From the NCBI RefSeq assembly GCF_015477355.1, contig NZ_JADLRJ010000002.1:558001-622000 (forward strand): a DNA stretch of 64,000 nt, given 5' to 3'. Below are positions 29,601 through 52,204 of this stretch, piece by piece. The position numbers and the translations under genes are program-made. Source of the stretch: Nocardia blacklockiae (GTDB lineage: Bacteria > Actinomycetota > Actinomycetes > Mycobacteriales > Mycobacteriaceae). The stretch's first letter is position 1. Each line of letters starts with the position of its first letter. The notes under the pieces were generated by a model that worked only from the letters and a program-made list of their open reading frames with translations, did not search any database and was not told where the DNA came from.

Positions 29601-31773
29601 CGTCGAAGCCGGTGAGCGCCAGACCGGCCACCCACTCCTCGATCTCGTGCTCGGCGAGCGGCCGGGGCTCGAGGTCCGGCACCGCCTGCTCCACCGGCAG
29701 GATCACCTGGTAGCCGGTGCCGTCCACGGCCGGGTACACCGTGCGCAGCGTTTCGTGCCGCTCGATCACGTCGACGATCGCGGCCTGCAGCGCCTCGGCG
29801 TCGAGCCGGCCGGTGAGCCGGATGGCGAACGGGATGTTGTTGGCGGGCGACGCCGGATCGAACTGGTTGAGGAACCACATCCGCTGCTGCGCCAGCGAGA
29901 GCGGGATGCGGTCGGGCCGCGGCATCGGACCCAGCGGCGGACGGCCGCCCGCGCCCTTGATCGGTTCCAGCCGCCGGGCCAGCGTGGCCACGGTGGGCGC
30001 CTCGAACAGCAGCCGGGCCGGGATGCGCGCGGAGATCTGCGCGCCGAGCCGGGCGGCGACCCGGGTGGCGATCAGCGAGTTGCCGCCCAGGTCGAAGAAG
30101 TCGTCGTCGGCGCCGATCGGCTCGCCGGGGTCGAGCAGTTCGGCGAAGACGTCGGCGACCAGTTCCTCCAGCGGCCCGGCGGGCGCGCGGAAGGCGCGGG
30201 TCTGCAACACCGGCGGGGGCAGCGCGGCCCGGTCCAGCTTGCCGACGGGGGTCAGCGGGATCTCGTCGAGCACCGTGACCGCGGTCGGCACCATGTGCGC
30301 GGGCAGGGTGCGCCGCGCCGACGCGAGCAGGTCGTCGACGTCGATCGTCGCTCCGGGCGCGGCGTGCACATAGGACACGAGAATCGTTGCGCCGCTGTCG
30401 AGCCGGTGACCGGTCGTGACCGCGAAGTCGACCGTCTCGTGGGCGGACAGCACCGCGTCGATCTCGCCCAGCTCGATCCGGAAACCACGGATCTTCACCT
30501 GGAAGTCGTTGCGCCCCAGGTACTCCAGGTCACCGGTGACAGTGCGGCACACCACGTCGCCGGTGCGGTACAGCCGGGAACCGCTGGGGTCGAACGGGTT
30601 CGCCACGAACCGCGCCGCCGTGAGGCCCGCGCGGTCGTAGTAGCCGCGCGCCACCTGCGCGCCCGCGACGTACAGTTCGCCGACGACGCCGTCCGCCACC
30701 GGCCGCAGCGCCTCGTCCAGCACGTACTCGGTGATGCCCCGGATGGGCCGGCCGATGGTGATCGGGTCGCCCGGCGCCAGCGGCCCGCTGATGTGGGTGA
30801 CGATGGTGGCCTCGGTGGGGCCGTAGACGTTGTAGAACTCGCGGGTGCCCTCGGCGATCGGAATCGCCCAGCGCCGCACCAGTTCCGGCGGGCAGGCCTC
30901 GCCGCCCGCGATGATCACGCGCAGGTCGTCGAGGCCCGCGGGGTCCACCGAGGCGAGCGCCGCGGGCGTGACGAAGGCGTGGGTGACCTCTTCGCGCGCC
31001 AGCAGCGCGGCGAGTTCGTCGCCGCCGTACACCGACGGCGACGCCACCACCAACGTCCCCGCACCACCCACCGCCAACAACAACTCCAACACCGACGCAT
31101 CGAAAGACGGCGACGCAAACGCCAACGCCCGCGCATCACCACCCACCCGATACCGCTCACGCTGCTCATCACAAAAACCCGACAAACCAGCCTGAGAAAC
31201 CACCACACCCTTCGGCACACCCGTCGAACCCGACGTATAAATCACATACGCCGGATGCTCCGCACGCAACGGACGCAACCGGTCCGCGTAGGTGACCGGG
31301 TCGGCGGAGTAGCCCTCGAGTTTCCGCACGAATTCCGGGGCGTCGACGGTCAGCCACTCCACCTCGTCGGGCAGGTCGGCACGCACCTCGGCGACGGTGA
31401 GGCCGAGCACGGCGTGCGAATCGGCGACCATGCGCGCCACGCGTTCGGCCGGATAGTTCGGATCCACCGGCACGAAGCCCGCCCCGGACTTCGCGACCGC
31501 CCACACCGCGACCACGGAATCCACCGACCGCGGCACACCCACCGCGACCAGATCCTCCGGACCCACACCCCGCTCGATCAGGAAGCGAGCCAACCGGGTC
31601 GACCGCTCGTCGAGTTCCGCGTAGGTCAGTTCCGCCAGCGTGGCCGTCGCGTCGGCGTAGACGACGGCGATATTGGTCGGGTCCACCTCGACCGCGGTGG
31701 CCAGCAGCTGAGGCAGCGTCGTGACCCGCGCCCTGCGGGTGCGCACCGGGCGAACTCGGGCCACGCGGGTCAT
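17623..31773 (-). CDS. Four-module NRPS with inactive-looking E domain and thioesterase (NrpsC)
   Basis: 4716 aa, order A-T-C-A-T-C-A-T-E-C-A-T-TE. Approximate residues: A1 20-520, T1 566 (Ser), C1 618-1060, A2 1070-1590, T2 1625, C2 1680-2150, A3 2160-2740, T3 2773, E 2830-3380, C3 3400-3850, A4 3860-4340, T4 4395, TE 4450-4710. There is no C domain before A1. C1 and C2 have HHIAADG; C3 has HHILLDG. My eye-read specificity codes (last Lys assumed) are DALFIAVIVK, DVWDFILVSK, DLWHLIAVSK and DIWHFAWVVK, none recognised. T3 has the E-type LGGDSI, yet E reads NGLIVDD instead of HHxxxDG. TE has GWSLGG. ATG at 31773 with AGGAAG upstream. Product unknown. Confidence 0.95.
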   Translation of the reverse strand: MTRVARVRPVRTRRARVTTLPQLLATAVEVDPTNIAVVYADATATLAELTYAELDERSTRLARFLIERGVGPEDLVAVGVPRSVDSVVAVWAVAKSGAGFVPVDPNYPAERVARMVADSHAVLGLTVAEVRADLPDEVEWLTVDAPEFVRKLEGYSADPVTYADRLRPLRAEHPAYVIYTSGSTGVPKGVVVSQAGLSGFCDEQRERYRVGGDARALAFASPSFDASVLELLLAVGGAGTLVVASPSVYGGDELAALLAREEVTHAFVTPAALASVDPAGLDDLRVIIAGGEACPPELVRRWAIPIAEGTREFYNVYGPTEATIVTHISGPLAPGDPITIGRPIRGITEYVLDEALRPVADGVVGELYVAGAQVARGYYDRAGLTAARFVANPFDPSGSRLYRTGDVVCRTVTGDLEYLGRNDFQVKIRGFRIELGEIDAVLSAHETVDFAVTTGHRLDSGATILVSYVHAAPGATIDVDDLLASARRTLPAHMVPTAVTVLDEIPLTPVGKLDRAALPPPVLQTRAFRAPAGPLEELVADVFAELLDPGEPIGADDDFFDLGGNSLIATRVAARLGAQISARIPARLLFEAPTVATLARRLEPIKGAGGRPPLGPMPRPDRIPLSLAQQRMWFLNQFDPASPANNIPFAIRLTGRLDAEALQAAIVDVIERHETLRTVYPAVDGTGYQVILPVEQAVPDLEPRPLAEHEIEEWVAGLALTGFDVAADVPLRIAIAELGTDEHVIVVVVHHIAADGVSVAPFMRDLLVAFLARRNRSQPAWQPLPVQYADYALWQRAVLGDEADPESIAADQIRYWRAALTGLPDRLELPADRPRPAVASGLGAEYAFTVDERLHGRLDQLSHRTGVSLFMVVHAALAVLLARLSGTEDIVVGTPVAGRGERELDDLIGMFVNTLVLRTRVDPGASFTDLLAAVKETDLGAFSHAELPFERLVEVLDPVRSQAHHPLFQVALFFQNMDKPRLELPGMTAAAIAFDGAIAKFDLQLTVIPRRDRGLARGLSATFTYATDLFDETTIAGFAERLVNILEAAAAEPARAIGDIDLLRPDERVRILYDWNDTRYPVEPELLLDGYRRIVAQYPSAPAVVYEGATLTYAEFDARVNQLARLLISRGVGPEALVGLAIRRSLDLVIGMYAILTAGGAYVPLDPDHPAERIDHILDTARPVCVISTVADAVVVPVHLPVLRLDTMDLGGFDPTPVRPAELLRPLRPDHPAYVIFTSGSTGRPKGVAVSHAAIHNQITWMLAAYPLSTADVYLQKTATTFDVSLWGYFMPLRAGAKLVVATHDGHRDPEYIAETIAAHGVTVTDFVPSMLSVFAAHTAPGSCATLADLFVIGEALPPETVEAVQRICDARVHNLYGPTEAAVSVTYWPARPEDRPSVPIGLPQWNTQVYVLDGRLRPVPPGVPGELYLAGDQLARGYVRRPDLTADRFVADPYGDGDRMYRTGDLVVWREATGELPARLDYLGRTDFQVKFRGQRIELGEIEAALLAQPVVSQAVALVLPSALGDQLVAYAVPTPGHEIDQQRLRSALAETLPVYMVPSTVVALDAFPLNASGKLDRRALPAPTYRGREFRAPTTPIEEIVAEIFGTVLGIERVGADDDFFALGGNSLVATQVVARLGAAVGGRIPVRALFETPTVAALAAAVESQAHERRSVELGSLERPERLPLSLAQQRMWFLNRFDQDGETAGAAAYNLPFALRLSGGLDVPALAAALDDLVARHEVLRTVYPETPDGPVQVVLAADTRLGVTAERIAAAAVAAEIHALAATPFDVTAEVPIRVRLFEIVDAPTGSGPEYVLAVVVHHIAADGSSMGPLVRDVMTAYSARAAGGAPEWSPLRVQYADYALWQRAVLGDESDPGSIAAQQISYWRRELDDLPDVLELPSDRPRPAVASLRGGRVDFRVDAATHAGLNELARAHGATLFMVVHTALAVLLARLSGTDDVAVGTPVAGRGEAELDDLIGMFVNTVVFRTRVDRGESFAGLLVRQRETDLRAFAHADVPFERLVEVLNPPRSTAHHPLFQVGLSFQNLAKTALELPGLSVAGVDADLEVSQFDLHLIVGDVYADNGDPAGIAGHFTYATDLFDAATVEGFANRLSRILSAVLADATVPVGDLDILTPAEHARAIATRNATEHGLDAAATLVTLLDRSVAAAPESVALVADLPDAETGRATLSYAELDARVNRLARHLTALGVGPESRVALLLPRSIDLVVAMYAVAKAGGAYVPVDPDQPAERVDYILDTADPICVLTAGGTGAAARRPKPVSPTAVEPRPVVSSGEGAVLDWRGRSESMPAFLAAEPDAVASLPRAARGFGAVPAERALPPVDGSAAGPVTVALDTLDLSAHSGAPVTDADRVAPLRASNTAYVIFTSGSTGRPKGVAVPHAAVVNQLVWKTAEFGLGADDAVLLKTAATFDLSVWEFWAAAVSGGRLVIAMADAHRDPAYLNDLLAREGVTTLHTVPSMLDALLTDATARAGGRAMDGLRRVLAIGEALPGALAQRFLARYRHVELVNAYGPTEAAVSITHHRVTEADRVSVPIGVPEWNSRVYVLDSRLHPVPDGTAGELYLAGAQLARGYFGRADLTADRFVADPFVPGDRMYRTGDLAAWNPNGELEYRGRTDFQVKVRGFRIELGEVEAALLALPEIAQAAVLTRPGRSGDRLVAYLVPADGTIDTTAVQSALSTALPNYMIPSALVTLEALPLTANGKLDRRALPEPVVETKAYRAPQTTTEQVIADVVGEVVGVDRIGLDDDFFALGGDSIMSIQVVSRARARGVQFSPRDIFAARTVEALARIATTPRAAEDRPRTGPVPLLPAAVRLLRLGHAGRYQRAISVHVPPDCGPDRVHAAVQALLDRHPMLSARLEKTGGTDDSGETTTTSDGRTPFGPPVGVRIPAVIAEAETSAEPGPPPAGADAWAEHVTEFLPVVTPGQVADFDPDAVFDAPTSLLPAAAVEPATEFLPVLPAHAGPETGARFVRRGEIPDTDADVDAVLVLPDTVPEVPLRRFVPAADIADVAVRALAADLDPAAGRNIGFGLIAPTEPGAEPEDEGAEDFPTTLVVVANGLIVDDASWRTVIDELSIAWSGGHPAPATAETGPAEVAHALAAAATDAATVAELPWWQQALAAAPADVALGEPDPAARGRVSLVVTAEGAAAVHAVAAAYHATLEEVLLAALALALEPTQRGPAAEVVGSVVQLAADGRTAVGPEFAGAVGGYTAAYPFVLELDDIDVDDALLGGPAAGRVIAQVKERRRAVPSGGVGYGLLRYLNPDTAPELAALPQGRTAFRYRDLRPAGAAPDPAPTDLILDITVDATADSLLARFDYAAAVLDAEQVKALAGQWVRALGGLAEHGTHADAGGFTPSDFPLVRPAQSDIDRLCRDYPNLTDIWPVTPLQSGMLFHALLADASVDLYTTQFTLDLGGAVDVPRLREAAQAMLDRYDNLRVAFADDAAGNPVQVVLDGLEVPWRTVDLSDLPAAEVEAELARITAADYADRFDMRSAPLLRFTVVRTGFTAGNSYRLLVTSHHILLDGWSTPLLMRDLLTLYALGPRSQHLPPVRPYRDYLAWLVAQDAREARAAWRRALAGVTEPTPLAPVDPGREITSGAGEVGFDLPAPETAELTAVAARLGVTVNTVVQAAWGLLLGRSIDRDDVVFGATVSGRPPTLPGVEAMVGLFVNAVPVRVRLSDAETLDELLRQLQSQQADLLEHHYLGLTDIQDAVGVDGLFDSLVVFESYPIDREGLDRAGSVDGMHVTGVGSVNGTHYPVTVLVALDDQLRVSLKYLRDVFGEAEAAALADRLAALLGRIVADPRARVADVDVLLDGERAELAARNATDAPELIDDATLLSLFDAQVARTPQAPALYFGDTTLTYRELDLRSRALASELADRGVGPETLVAVAMRRSVELVVAIYAVLRAGGGYVPVDPDHPAERNEFVLANTAPVCVLTTERDDFRTRTGTTVLAVDRLPLDRPGERFPAPRPDGIAYVIHTSGSTGRPKGVAITHRQMTNQFRWAQRSYPHRGGDVVLHKTPITFDISTWELFWPLQTGAAVVIAEPDGHRDPAYLSRVIEERSVGTVHFVPSMLDAFLDPEANPAVAQGYPSLRRIFAAGEALSAETAARCAALLERTELVNWYGPAEATVVTAAPATGAAGASVPIGAPVANTRVHVLDRRLRPVPPGAPGELYVAGIQLARGYLGAPALTAERFVAHAGGERLYRTGDIVRWRGDVLEYLGRSDFQVKLRGQRIEPGEIEAVLAAHGAVRHAVVSLVRGGSGDRLVAHVVPVPGVEVEEWALLAHARESLPGYMIPAAVVLLDELPLNASGKLDRRALPMPQFSARPYREPSTPLEQTVADVFADVLGVDRVGADDDFFDLGGNSLIATRAVSRLRARTGTEVRVQWFFTGSTVSALARRLQDAQDVDYDFDLASEAALEVVLPIRATGAGAPLFCLHPMYGLSWCYAGLVRFAGDRPIVGLQSPVLSEDDRLPESVRDMALRYVEEIRRIQPDGPYHLLGWSLGGVLAHEIATMLQADGARVATLVMLDSRLDIDLGDFRAAVREVLAEIGIGAEALVGDGDIYDLSEPALATLHATLPPDLALFTPERLRRIYRSAVRSAEMIVEHRPEVYRGRLDYFSAARGRASGADNWRPYVEGEIVDRPIDAVHEEMVAPEAMAQIGPQLRKRLATGADGVAGYTDRA
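25623..25974 (-). repeat. Copy of 352-bp tract shared with NrpsB (C domain)
   Basis: Aligned without gaps to 38242-38593, with about 14 mismatches by eye, mostly at one end. It encodes the part of the LCL condensation domain from [14 protein letters not shown] to the [10 protein letters not shown] region. Third-position use differs from flanking DNA (more T/A-ending codons on the coding strand). Best explained by recombination between the paralogues. Confidence 0.85.
28835..28920 (-). repeat. Copy of 86-bp identical tract shared with NrpsB (first C domain)
   Basis: Identical by eye to 41502-41587; near-identity continues a further ~18 bp. It encodes the [20 protein letters not shown] segment of the first C domain. 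Confidence 0.8.
31010..31280 (-). repeat. Copy of 271-bp near-identical tract shared with NrpsB (first A domain)
   Basis: Matches 43695-43965 with one mismatch (31102). It encodes the A3-to-A4 core of the first A domain, from just before [12 protein letters not shown] to past [10 protein letters not shown]. On the coding strand it is full of TTG, GGT and GTG codons, unlike the CTG/GGC-rich flanks. This points to a recently exchanged cassette. Confidence 0.9.
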
Positions 31774-32011
31774 GCCGTGACCGCTTCCTGAGTCGCGTCG
31801 TGCCGCCCGACCACCCGAAACACGTGTACCTCACCCTGCCTGTTGTCGATCGTGCGCCCGCAGCGCCGCCCCCTTCATCCATCGAGCGCGGCCGGGGCAT
31901 GTTACGCGCGGGCGGCCCCATCCCGGGCCGGCGGGGCGGGCCGGGACCCGGAACCAGACCATTGTCCGGTACTGCGGCCCGCCGGGCACGCGGTGGGGCG
32001 GTCGACCCGTA

Positions 32012-44455
<12,444 letters not shown>

Positions 44456-44638
44456 ACGAACACCCGGCCCAGAGTCCGGGAGCACGCGTCACGCGCGCCC
44501 CGCTCGCCAGCCAGTCTGCCGAACATCAAAATGAAACCTTCTCCATGCCTACTTCGAACCTCACGATCATGCCCTGTTCGCACGCCTAGCGCATCCATAC
44601 TGGTGACCGCATGCCCCAGAGATCGGGGTCATGGAAGA

Positions 44639-47600
44639 TCAAAGCCGTTCGCTATCACCGGGCAGCACTTCGCCGAGGGCGATCAGCACCTCGGCGGCCC
44701 CGAATCCGGCGGGCACGGCCCTGTGCTCGACCACCACGGCGCGCAGATCCTCGAGCGGTTCCGGATCGAGCCCGGCGAGCCCGGCGGCGTCGGCGAACAG
44801 ATGGGTGACCCACTCGTCGGCGAGCGCCTCGCTCGTGGCCGCCGCCGGCAGCACCATCGTCGCCCCGGCGGCCCCGGCGGCCACCAGTTCCAGCAACGCC
44901 GCGGGCGAATCCGCGCGGCCCTGCCGGAACGTGCGCGATTCGAAGGTCAGCTCGGTCCGTTCCCGCAGCAGGTCCACCGCCGCCGCCAGCCGGTCGTAGC
45001 TCAGGGTGCGATCGGCCGCCGCGAAGATCGGGTCGGCCCCGCGCAGCGGCCGCGTCCGGTTCGCGTAGGTCACCGGCCGCGCGGACTCCCCCGCGACCTC
45101 GGCGACCACGGCCGGATCGTCGAGCACCAGCCACTCCACGCCGGCCCCCGCCGGCGCCGCTCCGGCCGCGAGCCCGACCTTGATCTCCAGCGACGCTGGT
45201 AGTTCCGCGCCCTCGCCGACGGGCACCACGGCCGCACCGGCCTTCAGCACCGCCCACACCGCGACCGCCGCCTCGACGCCGCGATCCAGCCGGATCGCCA
45301 CGCCCGTGCCCGGACCGCAGCCGCGCCCGATCAGCACCCGCGCCAGCCGCGAGGAGCGAGCGCCGAGGTCCTGATAGGAGACCGCGTCCTCGCCGAACGC
45401 CAGCGCCGGCCCGTCGGGGTCGTCCTCCACCGCGGCCGCGAGCGCCTGCGCCAGCGCGGTCCCGTTGGCCGACACCGGCTCGGCCGGTTCGGCGCGGTGC
45501 GCGGGCACCCGCGCCCGCTCCTGCTCGTCCAGCAGGTCGATGTCGCCGACCAGGATCTGCGGGTCCGCGGCCACCGCGGCCAGGATCCGTTCGAACCGGC
45601 GGCCCAGCGCCTGCACCGTGGACTCGTCGAAAAGCTCGGTGGCATAGGTCAATACGGTGACCAGATCGGCGGGCGAACCGTCCGCGTCGTGCCGCGGCTC
45701 GACGATCACCTGCAGGTCGAACTTGGCCGCCACCCGGTCGCTGTCCAGCGCCTCGACGGTCAGGTCCGGCAGTTCCAGGGTCGGCTGCTCGGTGTTCTGG
45801 AACGACAGCATCACCTGGAACAGGCTCTGCTCACCCGAGCGGCCCGGCGACACCACCTCGACCACCCGCTCGAACGGGATGTCGGAGTTGGCGAAGGCGG
45901 AGAGGTCGGTCTCGCGCGCCTTCTCGACCAACGCGTCGAAGGTGTCGGCCGTGCTCACCCCGGTGCGCAGGGCCAACGTGTTGACGAACATGCCGACCAG
46001 GTCGTCGAGCGCGCGCTCACCGCGTCCGGCGATCGGCGTGCCGATGGTGATGTCGGCGCTGCCCGACTGCCGGGCCAGCAGCGCCGCCAGCGCCGCGTGC
46101 ACCACCATGAACAGCGACGAATTGTGTTCGCGCGCAACGCGCAGCAGGCCCTCGTGCACCGCCGCGGGCACCTCGAGGCCGACCATGCCGCCGCGCATCG
46201 AGCGCACCGCCGGGCGCGGCCGGTCCGGCGGCAGCAGCGCGCTGCCGGAGAGGCCGGCGAGCTGGCCGCGCCAGTAGTCCAGCTGCCGGGCGGCGATCGA
46301 GTCGGGTTCGTCGTCGGTGCCGATGACCGAGCGCTGCCAGACCGCGAAGTCGGCGTACTGGACTTCCAGTGGGGCCCAACCGGGTTCGCCGCCCCGCACC
46401 CGCGCCAGGTAGGCGGTCATGAGGTCGCGCGCCAGCGGCGCCAGCGACGCGCCGTCGCCCGCGATGTGGTGCAGCACCATCGCCAGCAGGTGGTCGTCGC
46501 CGTTGCGCAGCAGCAACGCGCGCACCGGAACCTCTTGCGTCACATCGAAACCGGCCGTCATCAGCTCGGCGATGTGGCTGATCGGGTCGGCCCCGTCCAC
46601 CACCGGCAGCCCGCCGGGCAGCGCCTCGGCCGCCGACAGAATCTCCTGGTACGGCAGCCCGCCCGGACCGCCCGCCGGGTAGCGGGTACGCAGCACCTCG
46701 TGCCGCTCCAGCACGTCGGTCACGGCCGCGCTCAGCGCCGCCACGTCCAGCGCGCCGGTGAGGCGCACCGCCAACGGGATGTTGTACGAGGGGGATTCGG
46801 GGTCGAGCTGGTTGATGACCCACATCCGCTGCTGCGCGAGCGACAGCGGGACCCGGTCGGTGCGCGGCACGGGCGCCAGCCGCGGCCGCGACGAGCCGGC
46901 CGCGGCGCCCGGGACGATCCGTGCGGCCAGCGCGGCCACGGTCGGCGCCTCGAACACCTCGCGGACGGCGACGTTCGCGTCCAGGGCCTCGTTGATCCGG
47001 GCCACGGCCCGGGTCGCGAGCAGCGAATTGCCGCCCAGGGCGAAGAAGTCGTCGTCCAGGCCGACCTCGCCCGCGCCGAGCAGCCCGCCGAACACGTCGG
47101 CGACCGCCTGCTCGATCGGGGTGCCGGGCGCGCGGAACGCGGCCGATCCGATGAATTCCGGTGCGGGCAGCGCCTTGCGGTCGAGCTTGCCGTTCGGGGT
47201 GAGCGGCAGCGCGTCCAGCACCACGACGGCGTCGGGAACCATGTAGGCGGTGAGGAATTCGCCCACCCGGGACCGCAGCGCCGCCGAGTCGAGCTGCGAG
47301 CCCGCTTCTGGGACAACGTATCCCACCAGCCGGTCACCGGCCTGCTCGTCGGTGCGCACGACCACGACGGCCTGGCTCACGCCCGCGCACCGCAGCAGCG
47401 CCGACTCGATCTCGCCGAGTTCGATGCGGAAACCGCGCAGCTGCACCTGCTGGTCGCTGCGTCCGGCGTACTCCAGGTTCGCCTCGCCGCCGAAGCCGGC
47501 CCACCGGCCGATGTCGCCGGTGCGGTACATACGAGAACCCGCCGGGCCGAACGGATTCGCCACGAACCGCGTGGCCGTGAGACCGGGGCGGCCGAGGTAT

Positions 47601-50600
47601 CCGCGCGACAGCTGTTCGCCGGAGATGTGCAGTTCACCGGCCACGCCGACCGGTGCGGGGTGCAGCCGGTCGTCGAGCACGTAGGTGTCCAGGCCCGGCA
47701 GCGCGCGGCCGATGACGCTGGCGGGGATGTCGGCCAGCCGCTCGTCCACGGCCAGGAACGACACGTGCACCGTGGTCTCGGTGATGCCGTACATGTTCAC
47801 CAGCTGCGGCGCGTCCGAGGCGTGCCGCTCGTACCAGCGCGACAGCTGCCGCAGGTCCAGCGCCTCGCCGCCGAACACGACGTAGCGCAGCGCGAGCTTG
47901 CCGTCGCCGCCGGCGTGCGCGGCCCGGTCGGCCTCGGCCAGCTGGTAGAACGCCGAGGGCGTCTGGTTCAGCACGGTGACCTGCTCGCGAATCAGCAACT
48001 CGCGGAACAGTTCCGGCGACCGCGAGGTGAGGTAGTCCACGACCACCACGGCGCCGCCGTTGGCCAGCGCGCACCACAGCTCCCAGACCGAGAAGTCGAA
48101 GGCGAACGAGTGGAACAGCGTCCACACGTCGGTCTCGTCGAACTCGAACAGCAGCTGGGTGTTGGCGAACAGCTCGAGCACGTTGCGGTGCGAGACGCCG
48201 ACGCCCTTGGGCACGCCCGTGGATCCGGAGGTGTAGATGACATAGGCCAGGTTCCGCGGCCGCAGCGGCTCGACCCGGTCGGCGTCGGTCACCGGCGCGT
48301 CCGAGTGCCCGGCGGTGTCCTCGAGCAGCAGCACCCCGGCCGCGGTGGCGGGCAGCGCGTCCCGCTGCTCGGCGGTGGTCAGGACGCACGCGGGTGCGGC
48401 GTCGGACAGCATGAACTCCAGCCGCTGCGCCGGGTAGGTGACGTCGATCGGCAGGTATCCGGCGCCGGCGACCAGCACACCCAGCAACGCGACGGGCAGC
48501 TCCTCGGTGCGCGGAACCGCCACGGCCACCAGCGATTCCGGGCCCACGCCCTGCGCGATCAGCGCCCGCGCCACCCGGTTGGCCCGCCGCTGCAACTCGC
48601 CGAAGGACAGCGTGGTGTCGCCGTAGCGGATCGCGACCGCGTCGGGACGGCGGCGCGCCTGCGCGGCGAGCAGGTCCACCAGCGTCACCGGCGGCACCTG
48701 GGCGCCGGTCGAATTCCATTCGCGCAGCACGAGTTCGCGCTCACCGGGCGCCAGCACGTCGATGTCGCCGACGACCGCGGCGGCGTCGGCGGCCACCGCG
48801 TTCAGGATGCGGCGGAACCGATCGGCGAAGTCCTGCACCGTGGCCTCGTCGAACAGGTCGGTGGCGTAGGTGAACGACGCCGACATGCCTTGCGGCACAT
48901 TGTGTTCGTCGATGCGCTCGGCGATCGCGAGCTGGAGGTCGAACTTGGCCAGCGGCACCGCCAGATCCACGCCCGACACCGCCAGCTCGGGCAGCTCCAG
49001 CTGGGCCGGCGCCAGGTTCTGGAAGGTCAGCATCACCTGGAACAGCGGGTGGCGCGCCGCGGACCGGACCGGGTCCAGCAGCTCCACCAGGCGCTCGAAC
49101 GGCACGTCGGCGTGCCCGAAGGCCGCCACGTCGGTGCCGCGCACGCCGCGCAGCAGCTCGTCGAACGGCTGGCCCGGGTCGATCTCGGTGCGCAGCACCA
49201 AGGTGTTGACGAACATGCCGATCAGATCGTCGAGTTCGGCCTCGCCGCGGCCCGCGATCGGGGTGCCGATCGCGATGTCGCGGGTACCCGACAAGCGTGC
49301 CAGCAGCACCGCCAGCGCGGCGTGCACGACCATGAACAGCGTCGAATTGCTGCCGTGCGCCAGGCGATTCAGGGCGGCGTGCACCGCGGTGTCGATCTCG
49401 AAGTCGACGGTCGCGCCGTGGTTGGTGGCGACCGCCGGGCGCGGCCGGTCGGCCGGCAGCTCCAGCTGCTCGGGGAGCGCGGCCAGCTGCTGCTGCCAGT
49501 AGGCGATCTGCTGGGCCAGCACCGATTCCGGATCGTCCTCGGCGCCGAGGGTTTCGCGCTGCCACAGCGCGAAATCGGCGTACTGCACGGCCAGCGGCGA
49601 CCACTCGGGCGCGCCGCCGCGCACCCGGTCCAGGTAGGCGGTCATCAGGTCGCGGGTCAGCGGGCCCATCGAGAAACCGTCGCCGGCGATGTGGTGGACC
49701 ACGCACACCAGCACGTGGTCGTCGGCGGCCAGCCGCAGCACGCGCAGCCGCACCGGCGGCGCGGTGGTCGCGTCGAATCCGGCGGTCACCGTCTCGGCGA
49801 CCAGTGCGGGCACCTCGGCCTCACTCGCGTCGTCGACCGGAAGGTCCGGCACCGCACGGGCATCCGAGAGCGGCAGCACCAGCTGGTAGCCCTCGCCGTC
49901 GAGATCCGGGTAGACGGTGCGCAGCACTTCGTGCCGCTCCACCAGGTCGCGAACGGCGGCCCGCAGCGCGTCCAGGTTCAGCGCGCCGGTCAGCCGCACC
50001 GCCGCCGGGATGTTGTTGACGGCGCTGTGCGGGTCGAAGCGGTTGAGGAACCACATGCGCTGCTGCGCGTAGGACAGCGGGATCCGTTCCGGGCGCGGCA
50101 TCGGCCGCAGCTGCTGCCCGGCCGCCGACCCGGCGTGCCGCTCCACCCGTTCGGCCAGCGCCGCCACCGTGGAGGCCTCGAACAGCAGCTGCACCGGCAC
50201 CCGCACGTCCAGCGCGGATCCGATGCGTGCCGCGGCCTGGGCGGCGAGCAGCGAGTTGCCGCCGAGTTCGAAGAAGTCGTCGTCCGCGCCGACCCGGCCG
50301 TGCGCGGTCTCCCCGACGGGTTCGCCCGCCGCCGGATCCGGCTGCTCCGCGGGGCCCGCGGGCACCAGCAGCGCCGCGAACACGTCGGCGACGATCTCCT
50401 CGACCGGCGTGGACGGCGCCCGGAAAGCCCGTGCGGCGAAGGCGGGTTCGGGCAGCCGCGCGCGATCGAGCTTGCCGATCGGGGTCAGCGGGATCTCGTC
50501 CAGCACCATGATCAGCGCCGGAATCATGTAGGCGGGCAGCGACTTTCCGAGGAACTCTTCCAATTCCGCGGTGTCGACGGTGGTTCCGGCGCGCGGCAGC

Positions 50601-52012
50601 ACATAGGTGACCAGCGTCGTGGCCCCGGTCGGCAGGGTCCGGCCGAGGGTGGCGGCGAAGTCGATGTCCGGGTGCTCGGTCAGCGCGTTGTCGATCTCAC
50701 CGAGTTCGATGCGGAAGCCGCGCACCTTGACCTGGAAGTCCGACCGCCCGAGGAATTCGATGCCGCCGTCGGATTCGTTGCGCCGCACCAGGTCACCGGT
50801 GCGGTACAGCCGCGTCCCCGGGTTGCCGGTCTCCGCGCCGAACGGGCTGGCCACGAACCGGCCCGCCGTCAGGCCCGGCCGCCCCAGATACCCTTGCGCC
50901 AGTGCGGGTCCCGATAGGTACAGCTCACCCACGACCCCGGCCGGCACCGGACGCAACCGCGAATCCAGCACGAACAGGCCGACTCCGGGGATGGGCGACC
51001 CGATCGTGATCGGCCCGCCCGGTTCCAGCGCGACGGAGGAGACCAGGATGGTGGCCTCGGTCGGGCCGTAGCCGTTGACGAACGAGCGCCCGTCACGCGC
51101 CCAGCGGCCCACCAGTTCCGGGCCGAACCGGTCGCCGATCACCATCACGGTCTCGATGTCGTCGAGCCCCGTCGGGTCCACCGACTCCAGCGCGCCCGGC
51201 GTGATGAGCATGTGGGTGGCCCGCTCGCGGCGCAGCAGATCGGCCAGCTCGTAGCCGCCGAACACCTCCGGCGGCGACACCACCAGCGTCGCGCCCGAGG
51301 AGAAGGCCAGCATCAGCTCCAGCACGGAGACGTCGAAGTTCGGCGAGCACACGTGCATGACGCGCGAATCGTCGCCGACGCCGTAGTGCTCGCGCTCCGC
51401 GGCCACCAGCGCGCCGAGCCCGACGTGGGTGACCACGACGCCCTTGGGCCGCCCCGTCGAACCCGAGGTGTAGATGACGTAGGCCGGATGCTGCTCGGTG
51501 AGCGTGCGCACCCGGTCGGTGTAGGAGATGGGATGCGACGGCCGCGCGCCCACCCGCTCGCGCACCACCGGGTCGTCCAGCTCCAGCCAGTACACGCCGG
51601 TGCCGAGGGCCGACCGGTGCGCCGAGGTGGTCAGACCCAGCACCGCACCGGAATCGGAGACCATGTGCGCGATGCGCTCGGCCGGGTAGGTCGGGTCCAC
51701 CGGCACGTAGGCCGCGCCGGTCTTGGCGATCGCCCACACCGACAGCACCGACTCGATCGAGCGGGTGATGCCGATGGCGACCACGTCGCCGGCGCCGATG
51801 CCGCGGTCGATCAGTTCCCGGGCCAGCCGCGAGGAAGCCTCGTCCAGCTCCCGGTAGGTCAGCTCACGCGCGTCGGCGGGATCCACGGCCGCGAATCGGA
51901 TCGCCACCGCGTCGGCGGCGGACTCCACCGCGGCGGTGAGCAGCTGTCCGAAGAGCGGGCCGCCCGACCGACGACGACGGCCTCCACGAGCGGAACGGCG
52001 GGCAGTTTCCAT
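44639..52012 (-). CDS. Two-module initiating NRPS ending in a C domain and a truncated A remnant (NrpsA)
   Basis: About 2457 aa, order A-T-C-A-T-C-A*. Approximate residues: A1 20-525, T1 581, C1 640-1090, A2 1105-1630, T2 1660, C2 1720-2170, A* 2180-2457. C domains have HHIAGDG. Codes by eye: A1 DVLLMIGILK (unassigned), A2 DFWNVGMVHK (threonine). A* aligns along its length with the first A domains of NrpsB/C but lacks TSGSTGxPKG, FDxSxxE and NxYGPTE and stops before the second half; no T domain or TE follows. ATG at 52012 is chosen because it begins the basic leader and follows AGAGGTGA; the open frame runs 33 codons further up across the likely promoter. It must pass its dipeptide to another protein. 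Confidence 0.94.
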   Translation of the reverse strand: METARRSARGGRRRRSGGPLFGQLLTAAVESAADAVAIRFAAVDPADARELTYRELDEASSRLARELIDRGIGAGDVVAIGITRSIESVLSVWAIAKTGAAYVPVDPTYPAERIAHMVSDSGAVLGLTTSAHRSALGTGVYWLELDDPVVRERVGARPSHPISYTDRVRTLTEQHPAYVIYTSGSTGRPKGVVVTHVGLGALVAAEREHYGVGDDSRVMHVCSPNFDVSVLELMLAFSSGATLVVSPPEVFGGYELADLLRRERATHMLITPGALESVDPTGLDDIETVMVIGDRFGPELVGRWARDGRSFVNGYGPTEATILVSSVALEPGGPITIGSPIPGVGLFVLDSRLRPVPAGVVGELYLSGPALAQGYLGRPGLTAGRFVASPFGAETGNPGTRLYRTGDLVRRNESDGGIEFLGRSDFQVKVRGFRIELGEIDNALTEHPDIDFAATLGRTLPTGATTLVTYVLPRAGTTVDTAELEEFLGKSLPAYMIPALIMVLDEIPLTPIGKLDRARLPEPAFAARAFRAPSTPVEEIVADVFAALLVPAGPAEQPDPAAGEPVGETAHGRVGADDDFFELGGNSLLAAQAAARIGSALDVRVPVQLLFEASTVAALAERVERHAGSAAGQQLRPMPRPERIPLSYAQQRMWFLNRFDPHSAVNNIPAAVRLTGALNLDALRAAVRDLVERHEVLRTVYPDLDGEGYQLVLPLSDARAVPDLPVDDASEAEVPALVAETVTAGFDATTAPPVRLRVLRLAADDHVLVCVVHHIAGDGFSMGPLTRDLMTAYLDRVRGGAPEWSPLAVQYADFALWQRETLGAEDDPESVLAQQIAYWQQQLAALPEQLELPADRPRPAVATNHGATVDFEIDTAVHAALNRLAHGSNSTLFMVVHAALAVLLARLSGTRDIAIGTPIAGRGEAELDDLIGMFVNTLVLRTEIDPGQPFDELLRGVRGTDVAAFGHADVPFERLVELLDPVRSAARHPLFQVMLTFQNLAPAQLELPELAVSGVDLAVPLAKFDLQLAIAERIDEHNVPQGMSASFTYATDLFDEATVQDFADRFRRILNAVAADAAAVVGDIDVLAPGERELVLREWNSTGAQVPPVTLVDLLAAQARRRPDAVAIRYGDTTLSFGELQRRANRVARALIAQGVGPESLVAVAVPRTEELPVALLGVLVAGAGYLPIDVTYPAQRLEFMLSDAAPACVLTTAEQRDALPATAAGVLLLEDTAGHSDAPVTDADRVEPLRPRNLAYVIYTSGSTGVPKGVGVSHRNVLELFANTQLLFEFDETDVWTLFHSFAFDFSVWELWCALANGGAVVVVDYLTSRSPELFRELLIREQVTVLNQTPSAFYQLAEADRAAHAGGDGKLALRYVVFGGEALDLRQLSRWYERHASDAPQLVNMYGITETTVHVSFLAVDERLADIPASVIGRALPGLDTYVLDDRLHPAPVGVAGELHISGEQLSRGYLGRPGLTATRFVANPFGPAGSRMYRTGDIGRWAGFGGEANLEYAGRSDQQVQLRGFRIELGEIESALLRCAGVSQAVVVVRTDEQAGDRLVGYVVPEAGSQLDSAALRSRVGEFLTAYMVPDAVVVLDALPLTPNGKLDRKALPAPEFIGSAAFRAPGTPIEQAVADVFGGLLGAGEVGLDDDFFALGGNSLLATRAVARINEALDANVAVREVFEAPTVAALAARIVPGAAAGSSRPRLAPVPRTDRVPLSLAQQRMWVINQLDPESPSYNIPLAVRLTGALDVAALSAAVTDVLERHEVLRTRYPAGGPGGLPYQEILSAAEALPGGLPVVDGADPISHIAELMTAGFDVTQEVPVRALLLRNGDDHLLAMVLHHIAGDGASLAPLARDLMTAYLARVRGGEPGWAPLEVQYADFAVWQRSVIGTDDEPDSIAARQLDYWRGQLAGLSGSALLPPDRPRPAVRSMRGGMVGLEVPAAVHEGLLRVAREHNSSLFMVVHAALAALLARQSGSADITIGTPIAGRGERALDDLVGMFVNTLALRTGVSTADTFDALVEKARETDLSAFANSDIPFERVVEVVSPGRSGEQSLFQVMLSFQNTEQPTLELPDLTVEALDSDRVAAKFDLQVIVEPRHDADGSPADLVTVLTYATELFDESTVQALGRRFERILAAVAADPQILVGDIDLLDEQERARVPAHRAEPAEPVSANGTALAQALAAAVEDDPDGPALAFGEDAVSYQDLGARSSRLARVLIGRGCGPGTGVAIRLDRGVEAAVAVWAVLKAGAAVVPVGEGAELPASLEIKVGLAAGAAPAGAGVEWLVLDDPAVVAEVAGESARPVTYANRTRPLRGADPIFAAADRTLSYDRLAAAVDLLRERTELTFESRTFRQGRADSPAALLELVAAGAAGATMVLPAAATSEALADEWVTHLFADAAGLAGLDPEPLEDLRAVVVEHRAVPAGFGAAEVLIALGEVLPGDSERL

Positions 52013-52088
52013 TCGAGTGCATTCACCTCTCGCGTCCAGCAGGTCCGCACGGCCGAACGGTATCGGCGGCCCTCGCACGGTCCGGGCA

Positions 52089-52094
52089 ATCATA
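52089..52094 (-). promoter_or_regulatory. Probable -10 element of the NRPS promoter
   Basis: The minus strand reads CTATATGATTG; TATGAT is a strong -10 about 77 nt before the ATG at 52012. No good -35 is seen at 17 bp, suggesting activator dependence. The adjacent LuxR-type regulator is a natural candidate. Confidence 0.5.
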
Positions 52095-52146
52095 TAGGGG
52101 TCGCGGTGCACGGCGGCGTCCGCGCGAGCTCCCTGTACTCATCGGT

Positions 52147-52164
52147 ACGAGGGTGCCCCCTCGT
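52147..52164. terminator. Small hairpin between the LuxR gene and the NRPS genes
   Basis: Perfect 7-bp arms, ACGAGGG and CCCTCGT, with a TGCC loop, 41 bp after the regulator's stop. No T-tract follows. It could end the regulator transcript or act as an operator for the NRPS promoter. Confidence 0.4.
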
Positions 52165-52184
52165 TGCGCAAGGAGGCGAATTCG

Positions 52185-52198
52185 GTGACCTGAGTCAC
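52185..52198. promoter_or_regulatory. Inverted repeat GTGAC-CTGA-GTCAC upstream of the NRPS genes
   Basis: A perfect 5-bp dyad with a 4-nt spacer, about 90 bp upstream of the putative -10 at 52089-52094. Candidate binding site for the adjacent LuxR-type protein or a global regulator. Inference from position. Confidence 0.4.
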
Positions 52199-52204
52199 AG
52201 CGCC

